In this document: positions 1-5,992 of the stretch, in pieces
Position numbering within the stretch: the first letter of the stretch is position 1
How the letters are laid out: every line of letters starts with the position of its first letter
Source of the DNA: Bacteroidia bacterium
Lineage (GTDB): Bacteria; Bacteroidota; Bacteroidia; Bacteroidales; UBA5342
Assembly: GCA_030433225.1 (NCBI GenBank)
Contig: JAUIMD010000099.1
Coordinates: 1 to 7,056, forward strand
Reading direction: 5' to 3'
DNA: 7,056 bases
Notes under the pieces: model-generated
The model's input: only the letters and a program-made list of their open reading frames with translations
The model's database searches: none
Told to the model about the DNA's origin: nothing
Made by a program: the position numbers and the translations under genes

Positions 1-372
1 AAGGTAAACAGCACCAGGACGTTCGGTGCCGTTAAATCCCCAAACAGCTTTCGGAAGGAGGGGATCGGTATCCATCACTTCGGTGCCATAACACCAGCAA
101 GGAGTTACGGTAAGCGAAACACCTACTCCTTCTTTTTTGAATTTATTTGCACACATCGCAGCTTCTGCCACTCCGCCTATGCAGGTGTCGGCTAATACGC
201 ACTCAACCGACTCGCCACTCGGAAACTTCACATTTTCTTCTAAAAATTTTGCCGCCGCTTTAGCCAGGTCCATCACCTGATCTTCCAACGACTCCCGTAC
301 ACCGTTTTCGCGTCCGTCAATTACGGGGCGAATTCCAATTTTTGGGAGGTCACCTATTAATCTGTTTGCCAT
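1..372 (-). CDS. fucI: L-fucose isomerase, N-terminal part (runs off the left edge)
   Basis: Reading the minus strand from the ATG at 372-370 gives 124 codons with no stop, so the gene continues beyond base 1. The family (about 590 residues) interconverts L-fucose and L-fuculose in the cytoplasm using Mn2+, and its enzymes usually also act on D-arabinose. Conserved blocks match what I recall of E. coli FucI: LPKIGIRPVIDGR at residues 9-21, GVRESLE at 24-30, ECVLADTCIGGVAEAA at 57-72, TPCWCYGTEVMDTDP at 90-104 and AVWGFNGTERPGAVYL at 109-124. The metal-binding and catalytic residues lie in the missing part, so activity cannot be judged. The start fits well: it lies about 24 nt downstream of the predicted transcription start and the conserved block begins at residue 9. 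There is no clear Shine-Dalgarno sequence. The gene is divergent from the xylose genes. Confidence 0.95.
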   Translation of the reverse strand, partial: MANRLIGDLPKIGIRPVIDGRENGVRESLEDQVMDLAKAAAKFLEENVKFPSGESVECVLADTCIGGVAEAAMCANKFKKEGVGVSLTVTPCWCYGTEVMDTDPLLPKAVWGFNGTERPGAVYL

Positions 373-401
373 TGTTCCAATGAGTTAATTATTTCAGGAT
401 G

Positions 402-432
402 CAAATATGGGCGAATTGAGTGGGTTTTGAAA
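402..432 (-). promoter_or_regulatory. Predicted Bacteroidota-type promoter of fucI
   Basis: On the minus strand, TTTC (432-429) is followed by exactly 19 bases and then CATATTTG (409-402). The Bacteroidota consensus is TTTG-N19-TAnnTTTG, so this matches 3 of 4 and, over the fixed positions, all but the first T. Transcription would start near 396, leaving a leader of about 24 nt before the fucI ATG. Spacing and placement support it; it has not been tested. Confidence 0.6.
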
Positions 433-742
433 TGTCTGATCTATGAAAAAATGTATCCGTTTTACGCATGAGCGGGAAGGGTGTTTAGCCGGATTCTTTT
501 CCAATGCGCAAATATTGTTTTTGTTGTTTGTTTTCGTTCTAAATGTGCAGGGTGGCTATGCGGTGTGCAATGCAATTCCCCGATGCAGCGGCATAGGTGG
601 TAAAAACCACGTGTCTGTGGAACCGGGGCTTGTAAATGTCTGTTTTACGCCATAGTTTGCAGGTGAGTGGAACAATTGAAGTGTAGCGTATGGGCTGCCG
701 GACGTGGAGAAAATCCTCCATACACCCCATGCATTGGTTGGA

Positions 743-910
743 GCATTAAAATAATTCGAGCAAGGGAAAGGTGTTGCTTTTTGCGTACATTTAGCTTCTT
801 TTTGCCCCTTTTTGCCCTTTATTTCAGAAAGGTGGTAAAGTAAGAGAAAATGCGAAAGCAGTCTTTTGGGGGCATCAATGGGACAGAGTGCAGTGCAGGG
901 CATTAAAATA
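743..910. repeat. Pair of 11-bp direct repeats GCATTAAAATA
   Basis: GCATTAAAATA occurs at 743-753 and again at 900-910, 157 bp apart, each followed within a few bases by TTCGA (ATTCGA in the first, GTTTTCGA in the second). The second copy ends 12 bases before the -33 element of the xylB promoter. A two-site operator is possible, but the repeat is AT-rich and could be chance. The copies are not palindromic. Confidence 0.4.
777..817. repeat. Three helically phased copies of CTTTTTGC
   Basis: CTTTTTGC starts at 777, 798 and 808. The last two copies extend to a perfect 10-bp tandem repeat, CTTTTTGCCC at 798-807 and 808-817. Start-to-start distances are 21 and 10 bp, about two turns and one turn of the helix, so all three T-tracts face the same side of the DNA. 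The cluster lies 106 to 146 bp upstream of the xylB -33 element. Phased T-tracts can bend DNA or bind an activator; either role is inference. Confidence 0.5.
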
Positions 911-922
911 GTTTTCGAATAA

Positions 923-953
923 TTTTCCGATAACAATTTGTTCGCTATATTTG
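923..953 (+). promoter_or_regulatory. Predicted Bacteroidota-type promoter of xylB-xylA
   Basis: TATATTTG at 946-953 matches the TAnnTTTG element at every fixed position. Exactly 19 bases upstream lies TTTT (923-926), one base off TTTG. The transcription start would fall near 958-960, giving a leader of about 25 nt before the ATG at 984. This is the only good match I found close upstream of xylB, and nothing comparable lies between xylB and xylA. Confidence 0.75.
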
Positions 954-957
954 CAGG

Positions 958-977
958 CAGAACAGAACAGAACAGAA
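958..977 (+). repeat. Four tandem CAGAA pentamers in the xylB leader
   Basis: CAGAA is repeated perfectly four times, starting 4 bases after the -7 element and ending 6 bases before the xylB start codon. It therefore spans the predicted transcription start and most of the 5' leader. There is no Shine-Dalgarno sequence; an A-rich stretch (TAAAAA) precedes the ATG. Slippage in replication would change leader length in 5-base steps without touching the reading frame, so any effect would be on expression level. Confidence 0.85.
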
Positions 978-983
978 TAAAAA

Positions 984-2462
984 ATGCAGTTTTTAGGTTT
1001 AGATGTAGGAAGCTCTTCGGTGAAGGCTTCGGTAATTGATGGGGAATCAGGCGCCTGCCTGGCATCCGCGTTTTACCCCAAAAAAGAAATGGAAATTACT
1101 GCTCCCCGTCAAGGATGGGCAGAACAGCATCCTGATTTGTGGTGGGAAAACATGAAAATGGCCATTAAGGCCGTGTTGGCAACCCAGGGTGTGGATAAGG
1201 AAAAAATTGGCGGAATCGGTATTTCCTACCAAATGCACGGCCTGGTGTGTGTGGATAAAAATGGTGAGGTGATTCGCCCTTCCATTATTTGGTGTGATAG
1301 CCGCGCTGTAGGTATTGGCGACCGTGCCTTTGCCGATTTGGGGCAACTAAAATGCCTCGGGCACTTGTTGAATTCTCCCGGTAATTTCACCGCTTCTAAG
1401 CTTAAATGGGTAAAAGAAAATGAACCGGACGTGTTCCGGAAAATTGATAAAATAATGTTGCCCGGCGACTTTATTGCGTACCGCTTAACCGGCACCCTTT
1501 GCACCACAACCAGTGGCCTGTCAGAGGGGATGTTCTGGGATTTTAAAGAGAACCGATTGGCAGGATTTTTACTGGACTACTATGGCTTTTCGGAAGATCT
1601 GATTCCCGAAATTGTACCCACTTTCTCGGAACAGGGCAGGGTAACGGCGGCCATTGCCAGCGAGCTGGGCCTGAAAGAAGGAACACCTGTGGCATACCGT
1701 GCCGGAGATCAGCCCAACAATGCCTTGTCGTTAAATGTGCTGAATCCGGGTGAAATAGCCGCCACCGGTGGTACCTCGGGGGTGGTGTATGGCGTGAGTG
1801 GCGAAGTTAAATACGATCCAAAATCAAGGGTAAATACCTTTGCGCATGTAAACCACGGCGAAGAAAACCGCCTGGGGGTGCTGTTGTGCATTAACGGTAC
1901 CGGAATTTTAAATTCCTACCTGAAAAAGAATGTTGCCGGTGAGCATATTTCGTACGAGGCCATGAATGAAATGGCCATGGAAACGCCTCCCGGAGCGCAG
2001 GGGCTTAGCGTACTTCCGTTTGGTAATGGAGCCGAGCGAGTTTTAGGAAATAAAGAAACGGGTGCGGTGCTTTCGGGGCTTAGCTTTAATACACACGGAA
2101 AGGGACATCTTTTTCGTGCCGCACAGGAGGGCATCGTGTATTCCTTTAAATACGGGATTGATGTGATGAAGGAAACCGGAATCGAGTCATCGGTGATTCG
2201 GGCCGGAAAAGCCAACATGTTTTTAAGTCCGCTGTTCAGGGAAGCCTTATCGTGCGTTACCGGCGCTCAAATTGAACTGTACAATACCGATGGAGCGCAG
2301 GGAGCAGCACGCGGTGCCGCGGTAGGTGTAGCGTATTTTGCCTCTTTTAACGAGGCTTTTGCCGGCCTTAGTGTAGTGGGCACGGTGGAACCGGATGCCA
2401 CCAAAGTTGAGGCTTACCAGGAGGCTTACCAAACCTGGCTTGGTGTTTTGCAGAAACAATAA
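984..2462 (+). CDS. xylB: Xylulokinase (FGGY family carbohydrate kinase)
   Basis: This 492-residue cytoplasmic kinase phosphorylates D-xylulose with ATP to D-xylulose 5-phosphate, the entry point to the pentose phosphate pathway. Its length is normal for the family. The N-terminal FGGY domain has the phosphate-binding loop LDVGSSSVK (6-14), the substrate-contact motif YQMHG (82-86) and IIWCDSRA (101-108). AGDQPNNA (240-247) supplies the probable catalytic base Asp242. The C-terminal domain carries ATGGTSG (260-266) and the nucleotide-site helix region around 406-450. There the usual GGGxxS of proteobacterial XylB is replaced by RAGKANMFLSPLFRE (406-420), which I recall as the Bacteroides form. 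The start follows the promoter directly and gives the phosphate loop at the expected position. xylA follows after 72 bp without a terminator, so the two are probably co-transcribed. Other FGGY substrates cannot be fully excluded from sequence, but the neighbouring xylA and xylE support xylulose. Confidence 0.95.
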   Translation: MQFLGLDVGSSSVKASVIDGESGACLASAFYPKKEMEITAPRQGWAEQHPDLWWENMKMAIKAVLATQGVDKEKIGGIGISYQMHGLVCVDKNGEVIRPSIIWCDSRAVGIGDRAFADLGQLKCLGHLLNSPGNFTASKLKWVKENEPDVFRKIDKIMLPGDFIAYRLTGTLCTTTSGLSEGMFWDFKENRLAGFLLDYYGFSEDLIPEIVPTFSEQGRVTAAIASELGLKEGTPVAYRAGDQPNNALSLNVLNPGEIAATGGTSGVVYGVSGEVKYDPKSRVNTFAHVNHGEENRLGVLLCINGTGILNSYLKKNVAGEHISYEAMNEMAMETPPGAQGLSVLPFGNGAERVLGNKETGAVLSGLSFNTHGKGHLFRAAQEGIVYSFKYGIDVMKETGIESSVIRAGKANMFLSPLFREALSCVTGAQIELYNTDGAQGAARGAAVGVAYFASFNEAFAGLSVVGTVEPDATKVEAYQEAYQTWLGVLQKQ

Positions 2463-2534
2463 GCGTGCACCGCATCTCCCCTTAAAAATGTAACGACTAA
2501 AGCATAAATAATAACACTTAATAAAACATTCATT

Positions 2535-3860
2535 ATGAGCTATTTTGTTGGTAATAAGGAGTATTTCAAAGGAATTGAAAAAATTGCCTTTGAAGGACGT
2601 GAATCTAAAAATCCATTGGCCTTTAAATGGTACGATGAAAATGCAGTGGTGGCCGGAAAAACCATGAAGGAACACCTGCGTTTTGCCATTGCCTATTGGC
2701 ACACCTTCTGTGGCGAGGGAGGAGATCCTTTCGGCCCCGGAACCAAAGATTTTCCATGGAATACCGCTGCTTCTCCGTTAGGCATTGCCCAGGATAAAAT
2801 GGAAGCTGCATTTGAATTTATAAGCAAAATCGGAGCGCCTTACTATTGTTTTCACGACACCGATGTGGTAGGTGACGGATCCGTTTTTGACATTGAAGAA
2901 CGCCTGGCCAAAATGGTGCCGGTTGCACAAAAACTGCAATCCGAAACCGGTATAAAATTATTGTGGGGAACGGCCAATGTTTTTTCCAACAAGCGTTATA
3001 TGAACGGAGCATCCACCAACCCCGACTTTTTAGCCCTGGCCAATGCAGCCACACAGGTGAAAAATGCCATTGATGCTACAATAGCACTGGGAGGTGAAAA
3101 TTACGTGTTCTGGGGTGGACGTGAAGGCTATATGTCGTTGCTGAATACCGACATGAAACGTGAAAAAGAGCACATGGCCCGCTTTTTAACCACCGCACGC
3201 GATTATGCACGTTCTAAAGGATTTAAAGGAAACTTCCTGATTGAACCCAAGCCCATGGAACCATCAAAGCACCAATACGATGTGGATGCCGAGACCGTAA
3301 TCGGGTTTTTGCGTGCCAATGGTTTGGATAAGGATTTTAAACTGAACATTGAGGTGAACCACGCCACACTGGCCGGACATACCTTTGAGCACGAGTTACA
3401 ATGTGCTGCCGATGCCAACATGCTGGGAAGTATGGATGCGAATAAAGGCGATTATCAGAATGGATGGGATACGGATGAATTCCCGACCAACATTTCGGAA
3501 ATCACGCAAGCAATGATGGTGGTACTTACCGCCGGTGGTTTGCAGGGCGGCGGAATTAACTTTGATGCCAAAACCCGCAGAAATTCAACCGATCTGGAGG
3601 ATATCTTTATTTCGCATATCTCCGGTATGGATGTGTTTGCCCGCTCCCTTGTAATTGCCGATAAAGTATTGACCGATAGCGATTACCTGAGCCGTAAAAA
3701 AGCACGATATGCATCGTTTGATGCCGGTAAAGGAGCCGAGTATGAGGCCGGTAAATTAAGCCTTGACGACTTGCGCGCTTATGCCCTGAAAGAAGGCGAA
3801 CCAGCCATGGTCAGCGGTAAGCAGGAATTGCTTGAAGCGTTGATAAACAACTACATTTAA
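2535..3860 (+). CDS. xylA: D-xylose isomerase, long (class II) Bacteroides type
   Basis: This 441-residue cytoplasmic TIM-barrel enzyme converts D-xylose to D-xylulose with two divalent metal ions. The length and the roughly 50-residue N-terminal extension place it in class II, and it resembles Bacteroides xylose isomerases in my memory throughout. The active site is complete: His107 and Asp110 in YYCFHDTD, WGGREGY (193-199), Glu237 and Lys239 in LIEPKPMEP, Glu273 and His276 in IEVNHATLAGH, Asp301, Asp312 and Asp314 in DANKGDYQNGWDTD, and Asp344 in NFDAKTRR. These are offset by 5 to 6 from the E. coli numbering I recall. The ATG at 2535 is preceded by an AT-rich stretch without a Shine-Dalgarno sequence. 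No TAnnTTTG promoter lies in the 72-bp gap after xylB, so expression probably depends on the xylB promoter. A strong hairpin follows 19 bp after the stop. Confidence 0.97.
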   Translation: MSYFVGNKEYFKGIEKIAFEGRESKNPLAFKWYDENAVVAGKTMKEHLRFAIAYWHTFCGEGGDPFGPGTKDFPWNTAASPLGIAQDKMEAAFEFISKIGAPYYCFHDTDVVGDGSVFDIEERLAKMVPVAQKLQSETGIKLLWGTANVFSNKRYMNGASTNPDFLALANAATQVKNAIDATIALGGENYVFWGGREGYMSLLNTDMKREKEHMARFLTTARDYARSKGFKGNFLIEPKPMEPSKHQYDVDAETVIGFLRANGLDKDFKLNIEVNHATLAGHTFEHELQCAADANMLGSMDANKGDYQNGWDTDEFPTNISEITQAMMVVLTAGGLQGGGINFDAKTRRNSTDLEDIFISHISGMDVFARSLVIADKVLTDSDYLSRKKARYASFDAGKGAEYEAGKLSLDDLRAYALKEGEPAMVSGKQELLEALINNYI

Positions 3861-3879
3861 AACTCCGTTGTAAACCATA

Positions 3880-3912
3880 GAAAAGGAAAGCCCTGATCCG
3901 GCTTTCCTTTTC
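3880..3912 (+). terminator. Hairpin terminator after xylA
   Basis: A perfect 13-bp stem (GAAAAGGAAAGCC at 3880-3892 with GGCTTTCCTTTTC at 3900-3912) closes a 7-base loop. The T-tract is part of the 3' arm, and the matching A-tract makes the element potentially bidirectional. It lies 19 bp after the xylA stop and 60 bp before xylE, so xylE probably depends partly on read-through or on a promoter I cannot identify. Confidence 0.85.
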
Positions 3913-3972
3913 AGTTTATACCCTTCCCCTTCTCTCCAAAACGTATTTATAGCTAACCCTAAAATCATACAC

Positions 3973-5394
3973 ATGAACAATCAATACAACAGCACATATG
4001 TGCTTACCCTCACCCTGGTAGCCACGTTAGGTGGACTGCTTTTTGGATATGATACCGCCGTAATTTCAGGTACTACTTCCTCGTTACGCGAGGTTTTTAC
4101 CACCCCGCTAGGTCTGGATGAACTCGCCTCCAATTCGCGCCATGGAAAAATTGTTGCTAGCGCCCTGATCGGGTGTATTATTGGCGGTGCCTTTGGTGGT
4201 TTAATCAGCAAGAATTTTGGCCGTAAAAAAGGATTGATTTTTGCCGCCATTTTGTTTTTTATCTCTGCACTCGGGTCTTCCATGCCCGAACTGTTTTTTG
4301 CTAAAGTTGGCACCGCTGACCATACCTTTACTACCCATTTTGTGATTTACCGCATTATTGGTGGAATTGGAGTTGGCCTTGCTTCCATGCTGTCACCCAT
4401 GTACATCGCCGAAATTGCTCCTCCTGCCATCCGGGGGCGTTTGGTTTCCTTTAACCAGTTTGCCATCGTATTCGGGATGCTTGTGGTGTACTTCGTAAAT
4501 TTTAGTATAGCTAACCAGGGAGACGATGCCTGGCTCAATCAAATTGGCTGGCGCTATATGTTTGCTTCTGAAATGATACCGGCCGGTATGTTTTTGGTGT
4601 TGCTGTTTTTGGTGCCGGAAACCCCTCGCTACCTTATGCTTAAGGGAGATGAAACTGCTGCACTTCAGGTGTTGAATAAGGTAAATGGAAAAGAGGTTGC
4701 ACAAAAGGTAATGAAAGAAATTAAAGAGTCGCTGCAGCATCATGTTTCCGGCCACATTTTAAGTTTTGGTATGGGGGTTATTGTAATTGGAATGTTGCTT
4801 TCGGCCTTTCAGCAATTTGTAGGCATTAATGTGGTATTGTATTATGCCCCAGAAATTTTCAAAAACATGGGGTCGGGTACCGATACATCTCTGCTACAAA
4901 CCATTATTGTTGGAGCCATCAACCTCACCTTTACGGTAATAGCCATTGTTACGGTGGATAAGTTTGGAAGAAAGCCGCTGCAAATTATAGGAGCGGTAGG
5001 CATGGCCATTTTTATGTTTGCCCTTGGGTTTGCATTTTACAGTCAAAACCTGGGAATGGGTGCATTAATTTTTATGCTGGGCTATGTGGCCTGCTTTGCC
5101 ATAAGCTGGGGACCCGTAGTTTGGGTGTTGCTGGCCGAAATATTTCCAAATAAAATACGCGGCAAAGCCATGGCCGTGGCCGTGGCCGTTCAATGGATAT
5201 CCAACTACCTGGTATCCTGGACATTCCCTATAATGAACGACAGTTCCTATTTAAAAGAGGCTTTTCACAACGGTTTTGCCTATTGGGTATATGGGGTAAT
5301 GAGCATATTGGCCGCCTTGTTTATGTGGAAATTTGTGCCCGAAACTAAAGGGAAATCCTTGGAAGAAATGGAAGCCCTGTGGGAAAAGAAATAA
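3973..5394 (+). CDS. xylE: D-xylose:H+ symporter (MFS sugar porter)
   Basis: This 473-residue inner-membrane transporter brings D-xylose in with a proton. It has the length and twelve hydrophobic segments of sugar porters, and residues known to matter in E. coli XylE are present: Asp27 in LLFGYDTAVISG, Gln162 (168 in E. coli), Gln280 and Gln281 with Asn286 in QQFVGINVVLYY (288, 289 and 294), Trp384 (392) and Gln407 (415). Family signatures are NFGRKKG (81-87), RIIGGIGVGLASMLSPMYIAE (127-147), PETPRYLM (215-222), VDKFGRKPL (328-336) and VPETKGKSLEE (455-465). The N-terminus begins MNNQYNSTY, nearly the MNTQYNSSY of E. coli XylE, which supports the ATG at 3973. Unlike E. coli XylE it stops soon after EALWE and lacks the short C-terminal tail. 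It sits between two hairpins, so it may be a separate unit from xylBA. Glucose or other hexoses are less likely substrates given the conserved xylose site and the context. Confidence 0.96.
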   Translation: MNNQYNSTYVLTLTLVATLGGLLFGYDTAVISGTTSSLREVFTTPLGLDELASNSRHGKIVASALIGCIIGGAFGGLISKNFGRKKGLIFAAILFFISALGSSMPELFFAKVGTADHTFTTHFVIYRIIGGIGVGLASMLSPMYIAEIAPPAIRGRLVSFNQFAIVFGMLVVYFVNFSIANQGDDAWLNQIGWRYMFASEMIPAGMFLVLLFLVPETPRYLMLKGDETAALQVLNKVNGKEVAQKVMKEIKESLQHHVSGHILSFGMGVIVIGMLLSAFQQFVGINVVLYYAPEIFKNMGSGTDTSLLQTIIVGAINLTFTVIAIVTVDKFGRKPLQIIGAVGMAIFMFALGFAFYSQNLGMGALIFMLGYVACFAISWGPVVWVLLAEIFPNKIRGKAMAVAVAVQWISNYLVSWTFPIMNDSSYLKEAFHNGFAYWVYGVMSILAALFMWKFVPETKGKSLEEMEALWEKK

Positions 5395-5416
5395 AACAAT
5401 TGCTTATACATTGACG

Positions 5417-5444
5417 AAAAGGGAGGCAGGTGTCTCCCTTTTTT
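5417..5444 (+). terminator. Rho-independent terminator after xylE
   Basis: AAAAGGGAG (5417-5425) pairs with CTCCCTTTT (5434-5442) around an 8-base loop, and the T-run continues to 5444, making six T in all. It begins 22 bp after the xylE stop. The T-run overlaps the upstream promoter element of the next gene. Confidence 0.85.
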
Positions 5445-5468
5445 CGTAGGTGAACTTTTTTACCTTTG
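5439..5468 (+). promoter_or_regulatory. Predicted promoter of the DUF3467 gene
   Basis: TACCTTTG at 5461-5468 matches TAnnTTTG at every fixed position. The -33 element would be TTTT at 5439-5442 with an 18-base spacer (or CTTT at 5438-5441 with 19), inside the xylE terminator T-run. Transcription would start near 5474, about 22 nt before the ATG at 5496. Confidence 0.65.
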
Positions 5469-5482
5469 CTAAACATTGAAAA

Positions 5483-5487
5483 AAGGA
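5483..5487 (+). promoter_or_regulatory. Ribosome binding site that decides the DUF3467 start
   Basis: AAGGA ends 8 bases before the ATG at 5496 and is the only convincing Shine-Dalgarno-like sequence I found upstream of a gene here. It supports 5496 over the in-frame TTG at 5466, which lies inside the -7 promoter element and so upstream of the predicted transcript. Confidence 0.6.
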
Positions 5488-5495
5488 ACACATCC

Positions 5496-5816
5496 ATGGA
5501 AAAAAAAGAACCAATACCGGGGCAGATAAACATTGAACTGAAAGAAGATGTAGCACAGGGCGTATATTCGAACCTGGCCATCATCACCCATTCCACTTCT
5601 GAATTTGTGGTGGATTTTATCCGCCTTATGCCGGGAATTCCGAAAGCGCAGGTGAAATCACGCATTATTCTAACGCCGGAACATGCCAAGCGTTTAATGA
5701 AAGCGCTGGAAGACAATGTGGCCAAATACGAGTCGCAACATGGTCCCATAAAAGTGGGGAATGTGCCTAACGTGCCCCCCATGCCTATGAGTTTTGGTCC
5801 TACGGGCGAAGCGTAA
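5496..5816 (+). CDS. DUF3467 family protein of unknown function
   Basis: This is a 106-residue soluble protein with no signal peptide or membrane segment. The core matches the DUF3467 family as I remember it: QGVYSNLAIITHSTSEFVVD (21-40), then RLMPGIPKAQVKSRIILTP (43-61) and HAKRLMKALEDNVAKYE (63-79). Such proteins are widespread and short (about 100 residues) in Bacteroidota, and their biochemical role is not known to me. The tail from residue 84 is rich in Pro, Met and Gly and is probably flexible. The reading frame can be extended to a TTG at 5466, but that codon is part of the promoter; the ATG with AAGGA in front is the better start. I recall relatives located beside rpoC in other Bacteroidota, but here the gene lies between xylE and argH with its own promoter. 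A link to xylose use is unlikely. Confidence 0.88.
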   Translation: MEKKEPIPGQINIELKEDVAQGVYSNLAIITHSTSEFVVDFIRLMPGIPKAQVKSRIILTPEHAKRLMKALEDNVAKYESQHGPIKVGNVPNVPPMPMSFGPTGEA

Positions 5817-5887
5817 GCATGGGCCTGAATGCCCTATTTAAAGGTATTCTAAATGATGATATAAGTCATATTTGTGATTTTTCTGGC

Positions 5888-5918
5888 TTTGAATAATGGG
5901 ATTAAAAAATTAGTTTTG
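5888..5918 (+). promoter_or_regulatory. Predicted promoter of argH, perfect consensus
   Basis: TTTG (5888-5891), exactly 19 bases, then TAGTTTTG (5911-5918) matches TTTG-N19-TAnnTTTG at every fixed position. The start would fall near 5924, giving a leader of about 69 nt before the argH ATG. It is the best promoter match in the window. Confidence 0.8.
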
Positions 5919-5930
5919 CATTGCGCCTTC

Positions 5931-5951
5931 TGGGTGTTTTTGTAACACCTA
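5931..5951 (+). other. Small hairpin in the argH leader
   Basis: GGTGTT (5933-5938) pairs with AACACC (5944-5949) around a 5-base loop. The stem extends by one G-U and one U-A pair to 5931 and 5951. It lies about 7 nt into the predicted transcript and some 40 nt before the start codon. It has no T-run after it, so it is not a terminator. A stabilising or regulatory role is possible but unproven, and no convincing leader peptide is encoded. Confidence 0.4.
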
Positions 5952-5992
5952 CTCCATACAATCCCCTCTAAAATAAATACTTATTACTGTAA

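Larger units (their letters stand above)
373..983. other. Divergent fucI-xylB intergenic region, no gene supported
   Basis: These 611 bases separate two divergently read sugar-isomerase loci. They hold the fucI promoter (402-432), the xylB promoter (923-953), a phased CTTTTTGC repeat (777-817), an 11-bp direct repeat (743-753 and 900-910) and a CAGAA tandem repeat (958-977). Weak hairpin potential is visible around 705-720 (TGGAG, 6-nt loop, CTCCA), but no T-run follows it. Open frames here (plus 443-655; minus 556-1065 and 539-730) resemble no family I recognise, and one of them crosses the xylB promoter and start. I see no tRNA, riboswitch or recognisable remains of a regulator gene. Confidence 0.7.

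Noticed and set aside
443..655. Plus-strand open frame of 70 codons with a hydrophobic stretch at residues 23-37 that resembles a signal segment
   Set aside because: No recognisable family, no TAnnTTTG promoter or ribosome site before it, and its start sits 10 bp from the fucI -33 element. The hydrophobic run comes from a T-rich stretch (about 505-538). Worth keeping only if relatives conserve it.
705..720. Hairpin TGGAG/CTCCA in the intergenic region
   Set aside because: Only 5 bp of stem, no T-run and no adjacent gene end to terminate.
556..1065. Minus-strand open frame of 169 codons between fucI and xylB
   Set aside because: It overlaps the first 82 bases of xylB and the xylB promoter, has no family resemblance and a composition typical of a chance antisense frame.
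3913..3972. Search for a separate promoter before xylE (for example TATTTATA near 3944-3951)
   Set aside because: No match to TAnnTTTG at an acceptable level and no partner element at 19 bases, so no promoter is called.
5821..5834. GGGC/GCCC hairpin just after the DUF3467 gene as a terminator
   Set aside because: Stem of only 4 bp and no T-run after it.
5867..5874. CATATTTG as a second argH promoter
   Set aside because: No TTTG-like element 19 bases upstream (GTAT there), while the downstream candidate is perfect.
5921..5971. Short TTG-initiated frame in the argH leader as an arginine attenuation peptide
   Set aside because: About 16 codons with one arginine codon only, no ribosome site and no terminator hairpin behind it.
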